A program made the position numbers and the translations under genes. 64,000 nucleotides of DNA, taken from contig JNLK01000001.1 of the NCBI GenBank assembly GCA_000703065.1, positions 434,001 to 498,000 of the forward strand. The letters are read 5' to 3'. Position 1 is the stretch's first letter; each line of letters begins with the position of its first letter. Below the pieces are notes generated by a model. It saw only the letters and a list, made by a program, of their open reading frames with translations. It searched no databases and was not told the origin of the DNA. Of the stretch, positions 45,113 through 54,312 are shown piece after piece. The stretch is from Lachnospiraceae bacterium AC2029 (GTDB lineage Bacteria; Bacillota; Clostridia; Lachnospirales; Lachnospiraceae).

Positions 45113-45655
45113 TCAATGTTGTGAATTAAGAATTCTATCAACCTTCAAAGTTAAGTGAGCACTACTATTTGCAATAATTCCACCTTCCATTACCATATCT
45201 ATAGCTTTCTTGAGTGAAATCTCCACCACATCCAAATGCTCATTCTCATCCAGATGCTGTTCTGCAACCTTCACACAATTATTTGCCAAAAACAAATGCA
45301 TCGTATTTGTCAATTTCGTTGATTCTATTGTACCTCCCAAATAAGTCCAATCATTGCTCACATACCCAGTTTCTTCCAGCAATTCTCTCTTTGCCACTTC
45401 AAGAGGCTCATGTTCTCTTTTTTCGAACATTCCCGCAGGACATTCGATTATTTCCTTATTCTGTGCATACCTATATTCTTTTTTGAGGAGAATAGTTCCC
45501 CTTGATGTTATTGCAGCAACAATTGCAGCATCCGGAATTATAATTCTATAAAAGTCATCAATTACTGCACCGTCAGGTAACTGAACCTTATTTTTTTCAA
45601 CTGAAACATGAAACGAATTGATCAGCACCTCAGATTTCAAAGTCTTCCAACTCAT
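45113..45655 (-). CDS. Nudix hydrolase (ADP-ribose/nucleotide-sugar pyrophosphatase type)
   Basis: A 180-residue Nudix protein. The box reads AGMFEKREHEPLEVAKRELL then EETGY; compared with GX5EX7REUXEEXGU there seems to be one extra residue between the first Glu and REL. The rest (KKEYRYAQNKEIIECPAGMF) fits ADP-ribose pyrophosphatases, which cleave nucleoside diphosphate sugars and could remove waste nucleotide sugars here. AGGAAGA precedes the ATG. It starts 28 bases after manA and ends 33 bases before the TTG start of the next gene. Confidence 0.88.
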   Translation of the reverse strand: MSWKTLKSEVLINSFHVSVEKNKVQLPDGAVIDDFYRIIIPDAAIVAAITSRGTILLKKEYRYAQNKEIIECPAGMFEKREHEPLEVAKRELLEETGYVSNDWTYLGGTIESTKLTNTMHLFLANNCVKVAEQHLDENEHLDVVEISLKKAIDMVMEGGIIANSSAHLTLKVDRILNSQH

Positions 45656-45683
45656 TCTTCCTACCTAAATACTCTCACAAAAA

Positions 45684-46661
45684 TCAGCAAGTAATATCCA
45701 AAACCTCAAATTCACCGAACGCGTTTAGTACACCCGCATTTGCAGGTATAAACACTGTATCACCTTTTTCCGCGGATATCTCGTCCTCATCTAAGTGGAT
45801 TGAAGCATGGCCAGAAACAAATAACAATGCATGAAAACATGTATCATCGTTCTTTATTTCAAATGATTTATAGCTCTTCACACAATCTACTGTAAAATAT
45901 TTACATTGCTTCAACCGTTCACAGTCAAAACCAACTCCGTGAACCAATTCGCGAGCGTCGTCCTTCGAATATGTCGAAGCCGAACGATTCATTACCTTAA
46001 TTGCCTTTTCTATATGGAGTTCGCGTTTTTTCCCATCTTTTCCAACACGATTATAATCATATAATCGATAAGTAATATTACTATTTTCCTGAATTTCAGC
46101 CACAAGTGCACCTGCACCGATTGCGTGAACGGTTCCCGCTTCAATGTAAAAAAGATCACCTTTTTCTACAGGAACATAGTTTAGTATTTCTTCAATACTT
46201 CCATCTTCTGCTGCGGTTCTTACTTCTTCCTCGGTCACATCCCGATTAAATCCGTGTACAAGTTTTGCATTATCCTCAGCCTGAAGAACATACCACATTT
46301 CAGTCTTTCCAAGACCGTTTTCATATTTTAGAGCATACTCATCATCTGGATGTACTTGAACTGAAAGATTCTTAGCAGCATCAATCAGTTTTACAAGAAT
46401 CGGTAGTTCCGGCTTTCCATCCGTCAATGCCAACGCTCGATCTCCGAGATACTCCGGATGCTCTGAAAGAACCTCTGTTAAGGTTTTTCCTTTATATACA
46501 CCGCCTTCTACAACACTAGGACCATCCGGATGAGTAGAACACTCCCAGGTTTCTGCAAGTGGATCCAAATCAATCATTTTCCCAAATTCGGTTTTTAAGC
46601 GCTTACCACCCCAAAGATAATCTTTTGCCGCAGGAAACAGTTTAAAAGCTATTCTTCCCAT
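45684..46661 (-). CDS. manA: Mannose-6-phosphate isomerase, class I
   Basis: A 325-residue zinc enzyme that converts fructose-6-phosphate and mannose-6-phosphate. The zinc ligands lie in NLSVQVHPDDEYALKYENG (Gln, His), KTEMWYVLQAEDNAKLVHGF (Glu) and FYIEAGTVHAIGAGALVAEI (His). It feeds mannose-6-phosphate to GDP-mannose synthesis for the gmd/rmd branch upstream. Its ATG overlaps the preceding mutase stop as TAATG, so both are in one operon. Confidence 0.95.
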   Translation of the reverse strand: MGRIAFKLFPAAKDYLWGGKRLKTEFGKMIDLDPLAETWECSTHPDGPSVVEGGVYKGKTLTEVLSEHPEYLGDRALALTDGKPELPILVKLIDAAKNLSVQVHPDDEYALKYENGLGKTEMWYVLQAEDNAKLVHGFNRDVTEEEVRTAAEDGSIEEILNYVPVEKGDLFYIEAGTVHAIGAGALVAEIQENSNITYRLYDYNRVGKDGKKRELHIEKAIKVMNRSASTYSKDDARELVHGVGFDCERLKQCKYFTVDCVKSYKSFEIKNDDTCFHALLFVSGHASIHLDEDEISAEKGDTVFIPANAGVLNAFGEFEVLDITC

Positions 46662-48391
46662 TATGCAAATACCTCCATCAATGCATTCATCAGTTTTTCA
46701 GCATTCTTAGATCCTTCCTCAATACTTCCGCCCTTCGCACCAACATAGAACTTAATAGTGGGCTCTGTACCTGACGGTCGAACCAAGAACCAACCTCCGT
46801 TCTCCAGTCGATAGTAAATCATATTGGACGAATCCACGTCCGCCACCTTTTCTTCTTGTGTCACAAGATTATGATACTGATTCAGCTTATAATCCGTTAC
46901 AGAAAGAGCTTTCCACCCGGCTATTTCTATCAGTGGTGTTTCACGAAGAGATGCAATCATATCCGCAATTCTCTGTTGTCCTTCGACTCCTGTCAATTTC
47001 TTGGATTTTAGAATTTCGCTATAGTATCCATATTTCTTATAGATACGTTTCATCTGATCCCAAAGCGTAAGTCCCTGCCTCTTGTAATATGCCGCAGCTG
47101 CCGCAAGCAATGCTGCCGTTCCGACAGAATCCTTATCTCTTGCATAAGTTCCAGGAAGGCAACCGTCACTATCCTCCAATCCAAAGACATAAAAATGAGA
47201 ACCATCCTCTTCATATTGACGGATTACTTTAGCGATATTCTTAAATCCAATCAGTCCTGTAGCTTCACAGTGAACCCCATAATTCTCACAGATATCCCGT
47301 ACCAGATCAGTAATTACAACTGTAGATACCACCGCAGGATTTTCCGGCATAGTCTTTGTCTTCGAGCGCATGGAAAGAACATACTCCGTAAGGAGTGCAC
47401 CCATCATATTTCCAGTAAAATGGACATACTCCTCATTCTCTTTATCCAATACCCGTACCCCAGTTCGATCTGCGTCTGGATCTGTCAGAATAATGATATC
47501 TGCTCCAATTCTTTTTGCCTGTTCTGTAGCTAATGCAAAAGCTTCCGGATTCTCAGGGTTGGGTTTCTTTACCGTCGGGAATCCACCATCTTGAATAGCT
47601 TGTCCATCAACCACATGAACATTAGTGAATCCCAGTTCTTTCAGCACTCTTGTTACAGGAATGAGACCTGTACCATGGAGAGGGCTATATACAATCGACA
47701 CATCTTCTGCTCCAAAGACCTCACCAACATAATTTTTAATCTCCCCGATGAATGCATCATCCACTTCCTCTGTAATGATATGGAAAAGTGGATTCGAAAG
47801 CAATTCCTGATCTGACATGGACTTACAGTCTTCCAACCGTGCAATGGCATTCACCTCATTCATGATTGCCTTATCCATCGGAGGAACCACCTGAGAACCA
47901 TCAGGTCCATAAACCTTATAACCATTATCTTCCTTAGGATTATGGCTGGCGGTAATGTTTACTCCCGCATCACACTTCAAATAGCGAACTGCATAAGAAA
48001 GCATTGGTGTCGGATGAAGTACCGGGTACATATACACTTCAATTCCGTTAGCAACAAGAACACCAGCCGTCTCAAGGGCAAACTCCTGACTATGATACCG
48101 ATTATCATATGAAATCGCCACTTTGGCACAGGAACATCCATCAAAAATCGGTCTATCCTTCAAAAGATAATTTGCTAATCCCTGGGTTGCATTACGAACG
48201 GTATACCTGTTCATTCGATTAGTCCCTGCACCCATGGCTCCTCTAAGCCCACCCGTTCCAAATTTCAGATTCTCATAAAAGCGATCTTCGATTTCTTTCT
48301 CATCGCCTTCGATACGTCGCAGTTCATCTTTAGTAGTCTCATCGATTACCTTACTTGCCAACCATGCATCATACTGTTCTCTTGCATTCAT
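46661..48391 (-). CDS. Alpha-D-phosphohexomutase (phosphomannomutase/phosphoglucomutase)
   Basis: A 576-residue phospho-sugar mutase. The phosphoserine loop is GVNITASHNPKEDNGYKVYG near residue 145, the magnesium loop LTDPDADRTGVRV near 305, the sugar loop FGLEDSDGCLPGTYARD near 400 and the phosphate loop VRPSGTEPTIKFYVGAKG near 540. It interconverts hexose 6- and 1-phosphates; with manA next and manC upstream, a phosphomannomutase role is likely, while the second copy may serve glucose-1-phosphate. AAGGGG lies before the ATG. Confidence 0.95.
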   Translation of the reverse strand: MNAREQYDAWLASKVIDETTKDELRRIEGDEKEIEDRFYENLKFGTGGLRGAMGAGTNRMNRYTVRNATQGLANYLLKDRPIFDGCSCAKVAISYDNRYHSQEFALETAGVLVANGIEVYMYPVLHPTPMLSYAVRYLKCDAGVNITASHNPKEDNGYKVYGPDGSQVVPPMDKAIMNEVNAIARLEDCKSMSDQELLSNPLFHIITEEVDDAFIGEIKNYVGEVFGAEDVSIVYSPLHGTGLIPVTRVLKELGFTNVHVVDGQAIQDGGFPTVKKPNPENPEAFALATEQAKRIGADIIILTDPDADRTGVRVLDKENEEYVHFTGNMMGALLTEYVLSMRSKTKTMPENPAVVSTVVITDLVRDICENYGVHCEATGLIGFKNIAKVIRQYEEDGSHFYVFGLEDSDGCLPGTYARDKDSVGTAALLAAAAAYYKRQGLTLWDQMKRIYKKYGYYSEILKSKKLTGVEGQQRIADMIASLRETPLIEIAGWKALSVTDYKLNQYHNLVTQEEKVADVDSSNMIYYRLENGGWFLVRPSGTEPTIKFYVGAKGGSIEEGSKNAEKLMNALMEVFA

Positions 48392-48411
48392 AGTATTCCC
48401 CTTTCAATGAA

Positions 48412-48474
48412 AAGATTCTTCACTTCGTATCAGAATGATAGTCGCTTGTCATTCTGAGCGAAGCGAAGAATCTT
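48412..48474. repeat. REP-like palindromic repeat between the two mutase genes
   Basis: A 63-base imperfect palindrome: AAGATTCTTCACTTCG...TCAGAATGA pairs with TCATTCTGAGCGAAGCGAAG then AATCTT around a ten-base loop. The core TTCGCTTCGCTCAGAATGA is a widespread interspersed bacterial repeat. In the transcript it would form a long hairpin between the two mutase messages. Confidence 0.85.
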
Positions 48475-48483
48475 ATCGGCACA

Positions 48484-50256
48484 TTAAAAATTGTTTGCAT
48501 CTGCCACAAAAGCCTTCATCTCCGCCAACCTTGACTCAGCAGCTTTCATAATCTTCTCATTCACGCCACAGTAAAACTTGATTTTAGGCTCCGTTCCGGA
48601 AGGACGCACTGCCAACCACGCATTATCTTCCAACTCGAAGTAAAGAACATTCGATTTCGGAAGCCCTGTTGGTGTTACTTCTCCTGTCTCAATAACAGTT
48701 CTGGTATCATTCTGGTAATCTCGAATCGCCAAAACCTTCAGTCCTACGATTTCCTTGAACGGATTCTCACGAACCCGGTTCATAATTTCCTTAATCTCTG
48801 CCGCGCCATCTGCGCCTTTCAATGTCAAAGAATGGGCTCCTTCCAAATAATAACCATACTTCTCATAGATATCCTTCATTGCGTCACAAAGGGTACGGTT
48901 CTGTTCTTTATAGAATGCTGCCGCTTCGCAGAGAAGCACCACCGCAGAACAAGCATCCTTATCTCTTGTATAGTTGCCTACCAGACAACCATAACTCTCC
49001 TCAAGACCATAGATAAATTGACGCTTACCGCCCTCTTCATCAAAGAACTTCATCTGCTCTCCGATATACTTGAAACCAGTCAATGTCTCTATATATTCCA
49101 AGCCATAGTTCTCAGCTATAGTCTTTCCGAGGTTTGTAGACACGATTGTACTACAGATCACACCATTTGCAGGAAGCATTCCTGTAACCTTCTGTTCCTT
49201 GCAGACATATTCTTCAAGAAGCGCCCCATTCATGTTTCCCGTAAAGCATACATAAGGATATTCCGGAGTATCTGCAAGATATGTTCCTTCAAAAACACCG
49301 TTTGTATCCTTAATATAAGCCCCGAGTCGGTCTGCATCCGGATCCGTTGCGAGAACAATGTCTGCATCAACCTTACGAGCCAATTCCAAGGCCAGAGCAA
49401 AAGCTTCTTTATTCTCAGGATTCGGAGACTTAACTGTTGGGAAGTCCCCATTCGGTTTTTCCTGTTCCGGAACTACATAGAACTTTTTGAAACCAAGTCG
49501 ACGAAGCACTTCTTGAACCGGAACATTTCCCGTACCATGAAGCGGTGTATATACAATCTTAATCTCATCAGCAACTTTCGGGATCACATCCGTATGAATC
49601 AGCTGCTGCATCAATGCATCGTAGTATCGCTCATCTATCTCTGCGGGCACTACATTATACAATCCATTCGCTTTAGCATCATTCAAATCCATCATCTGAA
49701 TCTCTGCATAGTCAGTCACTTCAGCTACATGCGCAAGAATATTCTTATCATGAGGAGGGGTAATCTGCGCTCCATCCTCCCAATATACCTTATAGCCATT
49801 ATATTCAGGCGGATTATGACTAGCGGTGATGACAACACCAGCTACACATCCCAACTCACGAACTGCAAAAGAAAGTTCTGGCGTGGGACGCAGGGATTCA
49901 AAGCGATATGTCTTAATCCCATTAGCATTAAGACACAAAGCAGTTGCCTCAGAGAATTCCGAGGACATACGACGAGAATCATAGGCAATAGCAACGCCTT
50001 TATTCATTTTTACGGGCCCCAAACTCTTAATATAATTTGCAAGTCCCTGAGTTGCCAATGTAACAGTATACACATTCATCCGATTTGTTCCTGCGCCAAT
50101 CACTCCTCGCAGGCCACCTGTTCCAAATTTAAGATTTTTGTAGAAACGATCCTCTATTTCTTTTTGATTTCCTTCAATTGAAAGAAGTTCTTCTTTTGTT
50201 TCAATGCTGAACACATCTGACGAAAGCCACTCGTTGTACACATCAATATAACTCAT
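48484..50256 (-). CDS. Alpha-D-phosphohexomutase, second copy
   Basis: A 590-residue paralog of the mutase next to it. GVVITASHNPPEYNGYKVYW, LATDPDADRLGAYIKD, YGLEESYGCLVGNYTRD and VRPSGTEPKIKFYCGVN are the four active-site loops. The sugar loop EESYG differs from EDSDG in the neighbour, which may reflect different sugar choice, for example glucose-1-phosphate for rmlA and ugd. GAGG lies seven bases before the ATG. A 240-base AT-rich gap separates it from the FrhB-like gene, so a promoter may lie there. Confidence 0.95.
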   Translation of the reverse strand: MSYIDVYNEWLSSDVFSIETKEELLSIEGNQKEIEDRFYKNLKFGTGGLRGVIGAGTNRMNVYTVTLATQGLANYIKSLGPVKMNKGVAIAYDSRRMSSEFSEATALCLNANGIKTYRFESLRPTPELSFAVRELGCVAGVVITASHNPPEYNGYKVYWEDGAQITPPHDKNILAHVAEVTDYAEIQMMDLNDAKANGLYNVVPAEIDERYYDALMQQLIHTDVIPKVADEIKIVYTPLHGTGNVPVQEVLRRLGFKKFYVVPEQEKPNGDFPTVKSPNPENKEAFALALELARKVDADIVLATDPDADRLGAYIKDTNGVFEGTYLADTPEYPYVCFTGNMNGALLEEYVCKEQKVTGMLPANGVICSTIVSTNLGKTIAENYGLEYIETLTGFKYIGEQMKFFDEEGGKRQFIYGLEESYGCLVGNYTRDKDACSAVVLLCEAAAFYKEQNRTLCDAMKDIYEKYGYYLEGAHSLTLKGADGAAEIKEIMNRVRENPFKEIVGLKVLAIRDYQNDTRTVIETGEVTPTGLPKSNVLYFELEDNAWLAVRPSGTEPKIKFYCGVNEKIMKAAESRLAEMKAFVADANNF

Positions 50257-50495
50257 TGTTACACCTCGGTTTCTTCAAAATTAAAAATAAATTATATAAG
50301 AACAATACTAGAATATCGGATTACTATACCATCGGCAAATAAATCTGATTTATTTCCATGAAACTTATCTCGTAATAAAAAGGAAGAGCCTTTATAACGA
50401 AAAATATTTATAAAAATGTAACATGATATTACTGAGAAAGAAATAATAACTATTGACACAGATTATTAGATGATTCATAATAATCACTATTGCTT

Positions 50496-51548
50496 TCAAA
50501 GTGCTCTAATACCTTTAAGTTTCTTAATGGCAGATTTCGGCAATACTTTTTTTATAAATCGCTTTAACCTTGCTTTGAGACCGACAGGAAAGTGCTTCAC
50601 AGCATAATGTAACCCTTTTTTCTTCAAATCATTTTCAAACTTTTCATAATTCTTATCTTTTGTTCTTGATTCAAAATACATACCATTATATTGCAAAGCA
50701 AACTCTGTGTCAGCAATTTCTAAATGAAATGTATTTTGGTCAATCATTTGTATCATTTCCTCTCCCTTTGGCGTTTTAACAAACATTATGGAAACACCAT
50801 TTTCATTCCAACCATCCATCGTTTTGGTCAATCCCCAAAAATCTCCACATGTCATATCTGCTTTATGATTATCGCCTTTGAATTTACAATGATAACAGGC
50901 ATTGCGGGAATAATAAGAAAACGCAAAACCATAATCACTATCATAAAATGGGACATCATAAACATCACCATTTTCGAATTCTGCATGGATATAGGAAGGA
51001 TTCCAGCCCTCTTTTTTATATTTCACTGAAAAATAAACAATCTTGGATTTATGTTTCTTTTCTAACGCTTCAATATACTGTTTATGAACAATTGAATATG
51101 TCGGCCCATGGCAAAGGATATCAATTGTGTATAATTTATCAGTATCAATTTTATTTGTAGCACAATAGGCTTTAACAGCACCTATATCGCAACCAAGCCC
51201 AACAAATAAAACCAACTTCCCCTTTTTTATTTGTTCTTCTAAGACCACATAAACGCTTTTAGTCTCATAATTTGCAACTATTTCTTTTACACTTTCACAA
51301 TACTTAGAGCCTTTCAAGCACTCAAGTCCTTCTAAGGTTTCAACGCATTTATATTCCACCCGCTTATAATCAGTAGAATATGCCGCGCCAAACACTACTC
51401 CCCCACGTTTAATGATTGCTTCAGAAATAGCAGAAATCGCTCCACCAGACGCTGATTTTAACAAATCGCTTTTATCCAAATAGTATCCCGAATAAGAATG
51501 CAATTTAGAGCAATCGAATTGTGCCTCGTCAGATTTCAAAGTTGACAT
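50496..51548 (-). CDS. FrhB-like protein lacking the N-terminal ferredoxin clusters
   Basis: A 350-residue member of the coenzyme F420 hydrogenase beta subunit family. KSASGGAISAISEAIIKRGG, LFVGLGCDIGAVKAYCATNK, TIDILCHGPTYS and ACYHCKFKGDNHKADMTCGD match the paralog at 15.7 kb, but the first 60 residues with two 4Fe-4S motifs are missing. Only the internal cysteines near residue 215 to 235 remain, enough for one cluster. It pairs with a pyruvyltransferase as in region A. AAAGGGG lies before the ATG, which argues that the short form is genuine and not a wrong start. Confidence 0.88.
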   Translation of the reverse strand: MSTLKSDEAQFDCSKLHSYSGYYLDKSDLLKSASGGAISAISEAIIKRGGVVFGAAYSTDYKRVEYKCVETLEGLECLKGSKYCESVKEIVANYETKSVYVVLEEQIKKGKLVLFVGLGCDIGAVKAYCATNKIDTDKLYTIDILCHGPTYSIVHKQYIEALEKKHKSKIVYFSVKYKKEGWNPSYIHAEFENGDVYDVPFYDSDYGFAFSYYSRNACYHCKFKGDNHKADMTCGDFWGLTKTMDGWNENGVSIMFVKTPKGEEMIQMIDQNTFHLEIADTEFALQYNGMYFESRTKDKNYEKFENDLKKKGLHYAVKHFPVGLKARLKRFIKKVLPKSAIKKLKGIRAL

Positions 51549-51708
51549 ACATCCCCTTTCAATGAATTATATTAGCATATTAAAAACAGAGTAAATGCAA
51601 TCAAATAACAGCAATGATATATCACTTAAGCAATTTCAAAATCTATTTATCTAAAATCACAATTCTTTCAAACAATAAAGACATCTACAAAAACCATACG
51701 GAATGATA

Positions 51709-52773
51709 TTATTTTAAAGCATTTTTCAAAAAAAGCATAGATGATAACCTGACCGAATCCAACTTGTTATATACCTTGCCCCAATCAATTTTAGACTTCA
51801 GCAACAGTTTAAACTGATCGTAATTCTTATAAACTCTGTCTTCTAATCCCACAGTCGACAAGAATGAAGCCAATCTTGAATTTTGAGAAACCGTTTTACC
51901 CTTCTGTAAAAAAACAACAAATGGTTTTTTAAATATAATAGAAAAGATCATCCCATGAAAACTATTAGTCAAGACAACGCGAGCTGTTTTTATCATCCCT
52001 AGCCATTCTTCTGGTGATAGTATTTTCTCTTGCCTTCTGAACGATGTCATATTCCGATTAACACCGCCACAGATTACAGAATTCTTCTTTCGAATAATAG
52101 ACTCAACATCACAATCTAATGGGAACTCATTCAAAAAATACGCAAAGAAATCCACAGGAAAATCGGGTAGTACTACTGGATAATCCACATCTCTAAGTAA
52201 CAATGTTGGGTCCACTGTCAACTGTGATTGAATATCTAATTTCCTACAAATATCAACCCCACTAGTCTCTCGCAACGAAACATAATCAAAAGATCGAATC
52301 CAATCTGGTATTGCAATCAATTGCTCCTGTGATAACCTGTCTTTTCCAAAACTGGCCGCGTAGGCAATTTTAGGATGATTCCCTTCAACAAAACGTAGAT
52401 AGTTTGCTTCTATGCAGCCTCCCCAAACCTGATCACTTCCAGTAATATAATAATCAGCTTTTGGAGGCGAATCAACCAATGCCTTATCCCCACAATATAC
52501 TTCTTTTGAAAGTGTCAAGTATTTTTTAATAAAAGAATTCTGTTTTTTTATTATTTTTTTTCTTTTCTTATCATCTGAGCTAATAAGCCATTTTACCGTA
52601 TCTTTAAAATAATAGAATAGAGTATGTTCTTCAGGCAATACATATCTTATCCAAAACGGGTTATACCCAGCTTTCTTAAGATATTCTTGAAGGGCATAAT
52701 ATTGGAGCAAAGAGCCATAATTCGCATGATGTTCAATATAAGCATAAGCTGAAATAACAGCAACACTTTTCAT
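51709..52773 (-). CDS. Polysaccharide pyruvyl transferase family protein
   Basis: About 354 residues of the CsaB/WcaK family. HHANYGSLLQYYALQEYLKK near residue 12, YYITGSDQVWGGCIEANYLR near 110, YVSLRETSGVDICRKLDIQS near 165 and RVVLTNSFHGMIFSIIFKKP near 275 are diagnostic. It probably adds a pyruvate ketal to a sugar of the region C polymer. An ATG ten codons earlier overlaps the flippase stop by eight bases and could be used by coupling; the start given matches the family N-terminus, with GAGG 13 bases upstream. It is followed by the FrhB-like gene. Confidence 0.88.
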   Translation of the reverse strand: MKSVAVISAYAYIEHHANYGSLLQYYALQEYLKKAGYNPFWIRYVLPEEHTLFYYFKDTVKWLISSDDKKRKKIIKKQNSFIKKYLTLSKEVYCGDKALVDSPPKADYYITGSDQVWGGCIEANYLRFVEGNHPKIAYAASFGKDRLSQEQLIAIPDWIRSFDYVSLRETSGVDICRKLDIQSQLTVDPTLLLRDVDYPVVLPDFPVDFFAYFLNEFPLDCDVESIIRKKNSVICGGVNRNMTSFRRQEKILSPEEWLGMIKTARVVLTNSFHGMIFSIIFKKPFVVFLQKGKTVSQNSRLASFLSTVGLEDRVYKNYDQFKLLLKSKIDWGKVYNKLDSVRLSSMLFLKNALK

Positions 52774-52795
52774 AATTAGATCATAACCTCTTTCA

Positions 52796-54302
52796 TTAAG
52801 CATTTTTTCTATGCAATAGTTTGTTTAGAATCAGCAAAGATTCCTGTCTGCAAAACAAGAAACTAATCACACTGCAAATTGCTAGCGAGCAGACAAACGT
52901 TGGAATCGCTGCAAAAGCGAACGCGAAATACCCATTAATTTCAGGCACCAAAAGCAGAGACAACACATAACACACAACAATTGAAATTGTCTCTGCCAAT
53001 AAACTTCTGACAATGTAAGAAATACTTACTTTATAAATGTTTTTTCTCATATATATCGTATTAGCGATAAGTTTATATGCCATTGCAATCGTAGTTGCAA
53101 TAACAACCCCTGTTAAACCAATCCAAAAAACCAGCACAAGTGATAAAACAATATTGATTAACGCCTCACACACACCAATTCTAGTCGTCTGTTTAAAATG
53201 TCCTACCGAAACTATCACATTATTATATGTCAACCCCATGCAATATATCCATTCTGATGCACATAAGAACAACGCAAAAACAGGTCTATAGTAATCTGCA
53301 TCGTTAACACCAGAAGTATAAACACTAACAAACTGACAAATCAACGCAATACACGTCCCATAACAAGTAGTTGATACTATCTTTGATATTAAATCAATCG
53401 TTTTAAACTCAGTATCAAACTTTTCCTTATCCTCACTCGCCAAAGCATTACCAAATGTAGCTTCCGTATTACCTATCACTCCTGCCACAAGATTTGTAAG
53501 CCCATTTACAACTATCTTATATACAGAATAAACTGAAACAATCGAAAAATCCGTAAAAATAGTCAAAATAGCTATGTCCGTATTTGAATGAATATAAAAC
53601 GCAATATGTCGTGCAAGCGCATCCCATCGCTGTGAAATAGCATTCACACTAGGTTTAGCTTTGTAATCAATTTTATAATGTTTATCAACGTACTTCTTTA
53701 ATATAATAGGTTGAATAATATATGAAATTGCCGCAACAAGTTTAACGAGATGAATACCTGCTCCAACTTTTATTAGAACAACAGATAAAATCGTATTAAC
53801 AACCGTAACTATAATCTGAGAAATACTATGTATATACCCTCTCTGATCCGAAAAAAACAATCAGTTTTAGTGTTTGACCCCAAAAATACTGCATTAGAGT
53901 CACAGCCGAAATAACTATAACAAGTATAAATGTATACCAATAATCAAATTTATCCTTCGAAAAAACCGGGAACACAAACGCTAACACAATTAAATACACT
54001 ACAAAGATGCCAGCAATTTGTCTGTAATATTTATTTGATGCCGCAAAAACACCGCTGATTGACTCATTGTCTTTCTCCGCCAACGGTCTATAATATGCTG
54101 CTCTAATTACACCACCGAGCCCACCATCCAATAATGTTATAAATGACAAAAACTGAGCAATTGAAGATACTAGTCCATTTACCTCTGATCCAAAAGTCCC
54201 CAGTATTGCCCTTGGCAAGATCAGTCCACAAATCAAAGTGACTATCTGCATCACTATAGTAACTACACTATTATATGCCAATAGTTTACCTCTACGATTC
54301 AC
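52796..54302 (-). pseudogene. Wzx-type flippase with a frameshift in a run of seven T
   Basis: An MOP-family oligosaccharide flippase split in two frames. The first part (GTG start at 54302, with GAGGT upstream) reads NRRGKLLAYNSVVTIVMQIV through MQYFWGQTLKLIVFFGSERV and stops at 53826. The second part continues in the other frame from the same point as SDQRGYIHSISQIIVTVVNT and runs to 52796. The shift is at a homopolymer (A7 at 53851-53857 on the plus strand); with six instead of seven the frame would read LKLIVFSDQRGY without a break. Joined it gives about 500 residues, the usual length. It is a pseudogene as read, but may be a slippage-switched gene or a sequencing error. Confidence 0.85.
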
Positions 54303-54312
54303 TTCACACCTC

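Noticed and set aside
48832-50181. A 449-codon open frame on the plus strand
   Set aside because: It lies wholly opposite the second phosphohexomutase gene, has no family pattern and no ribosome binding site, and its codon pattern is the mirror of the real gene.
50257-50495. Promoter upstream of the second mutase gene (TTGCCG and TATTCT 17 bases apart)
   Set aside because: The boxes are weak and the gap is so AT-rich that such matches are expected by chance.
50496-51548. Wrong start for the FrhB-like gene hiding a ferredoxin domain
   Set aside because: No CxxCxxC pattern is found in any frame in the 160 bases upstream, and AAAGGGG fits the ATG given.
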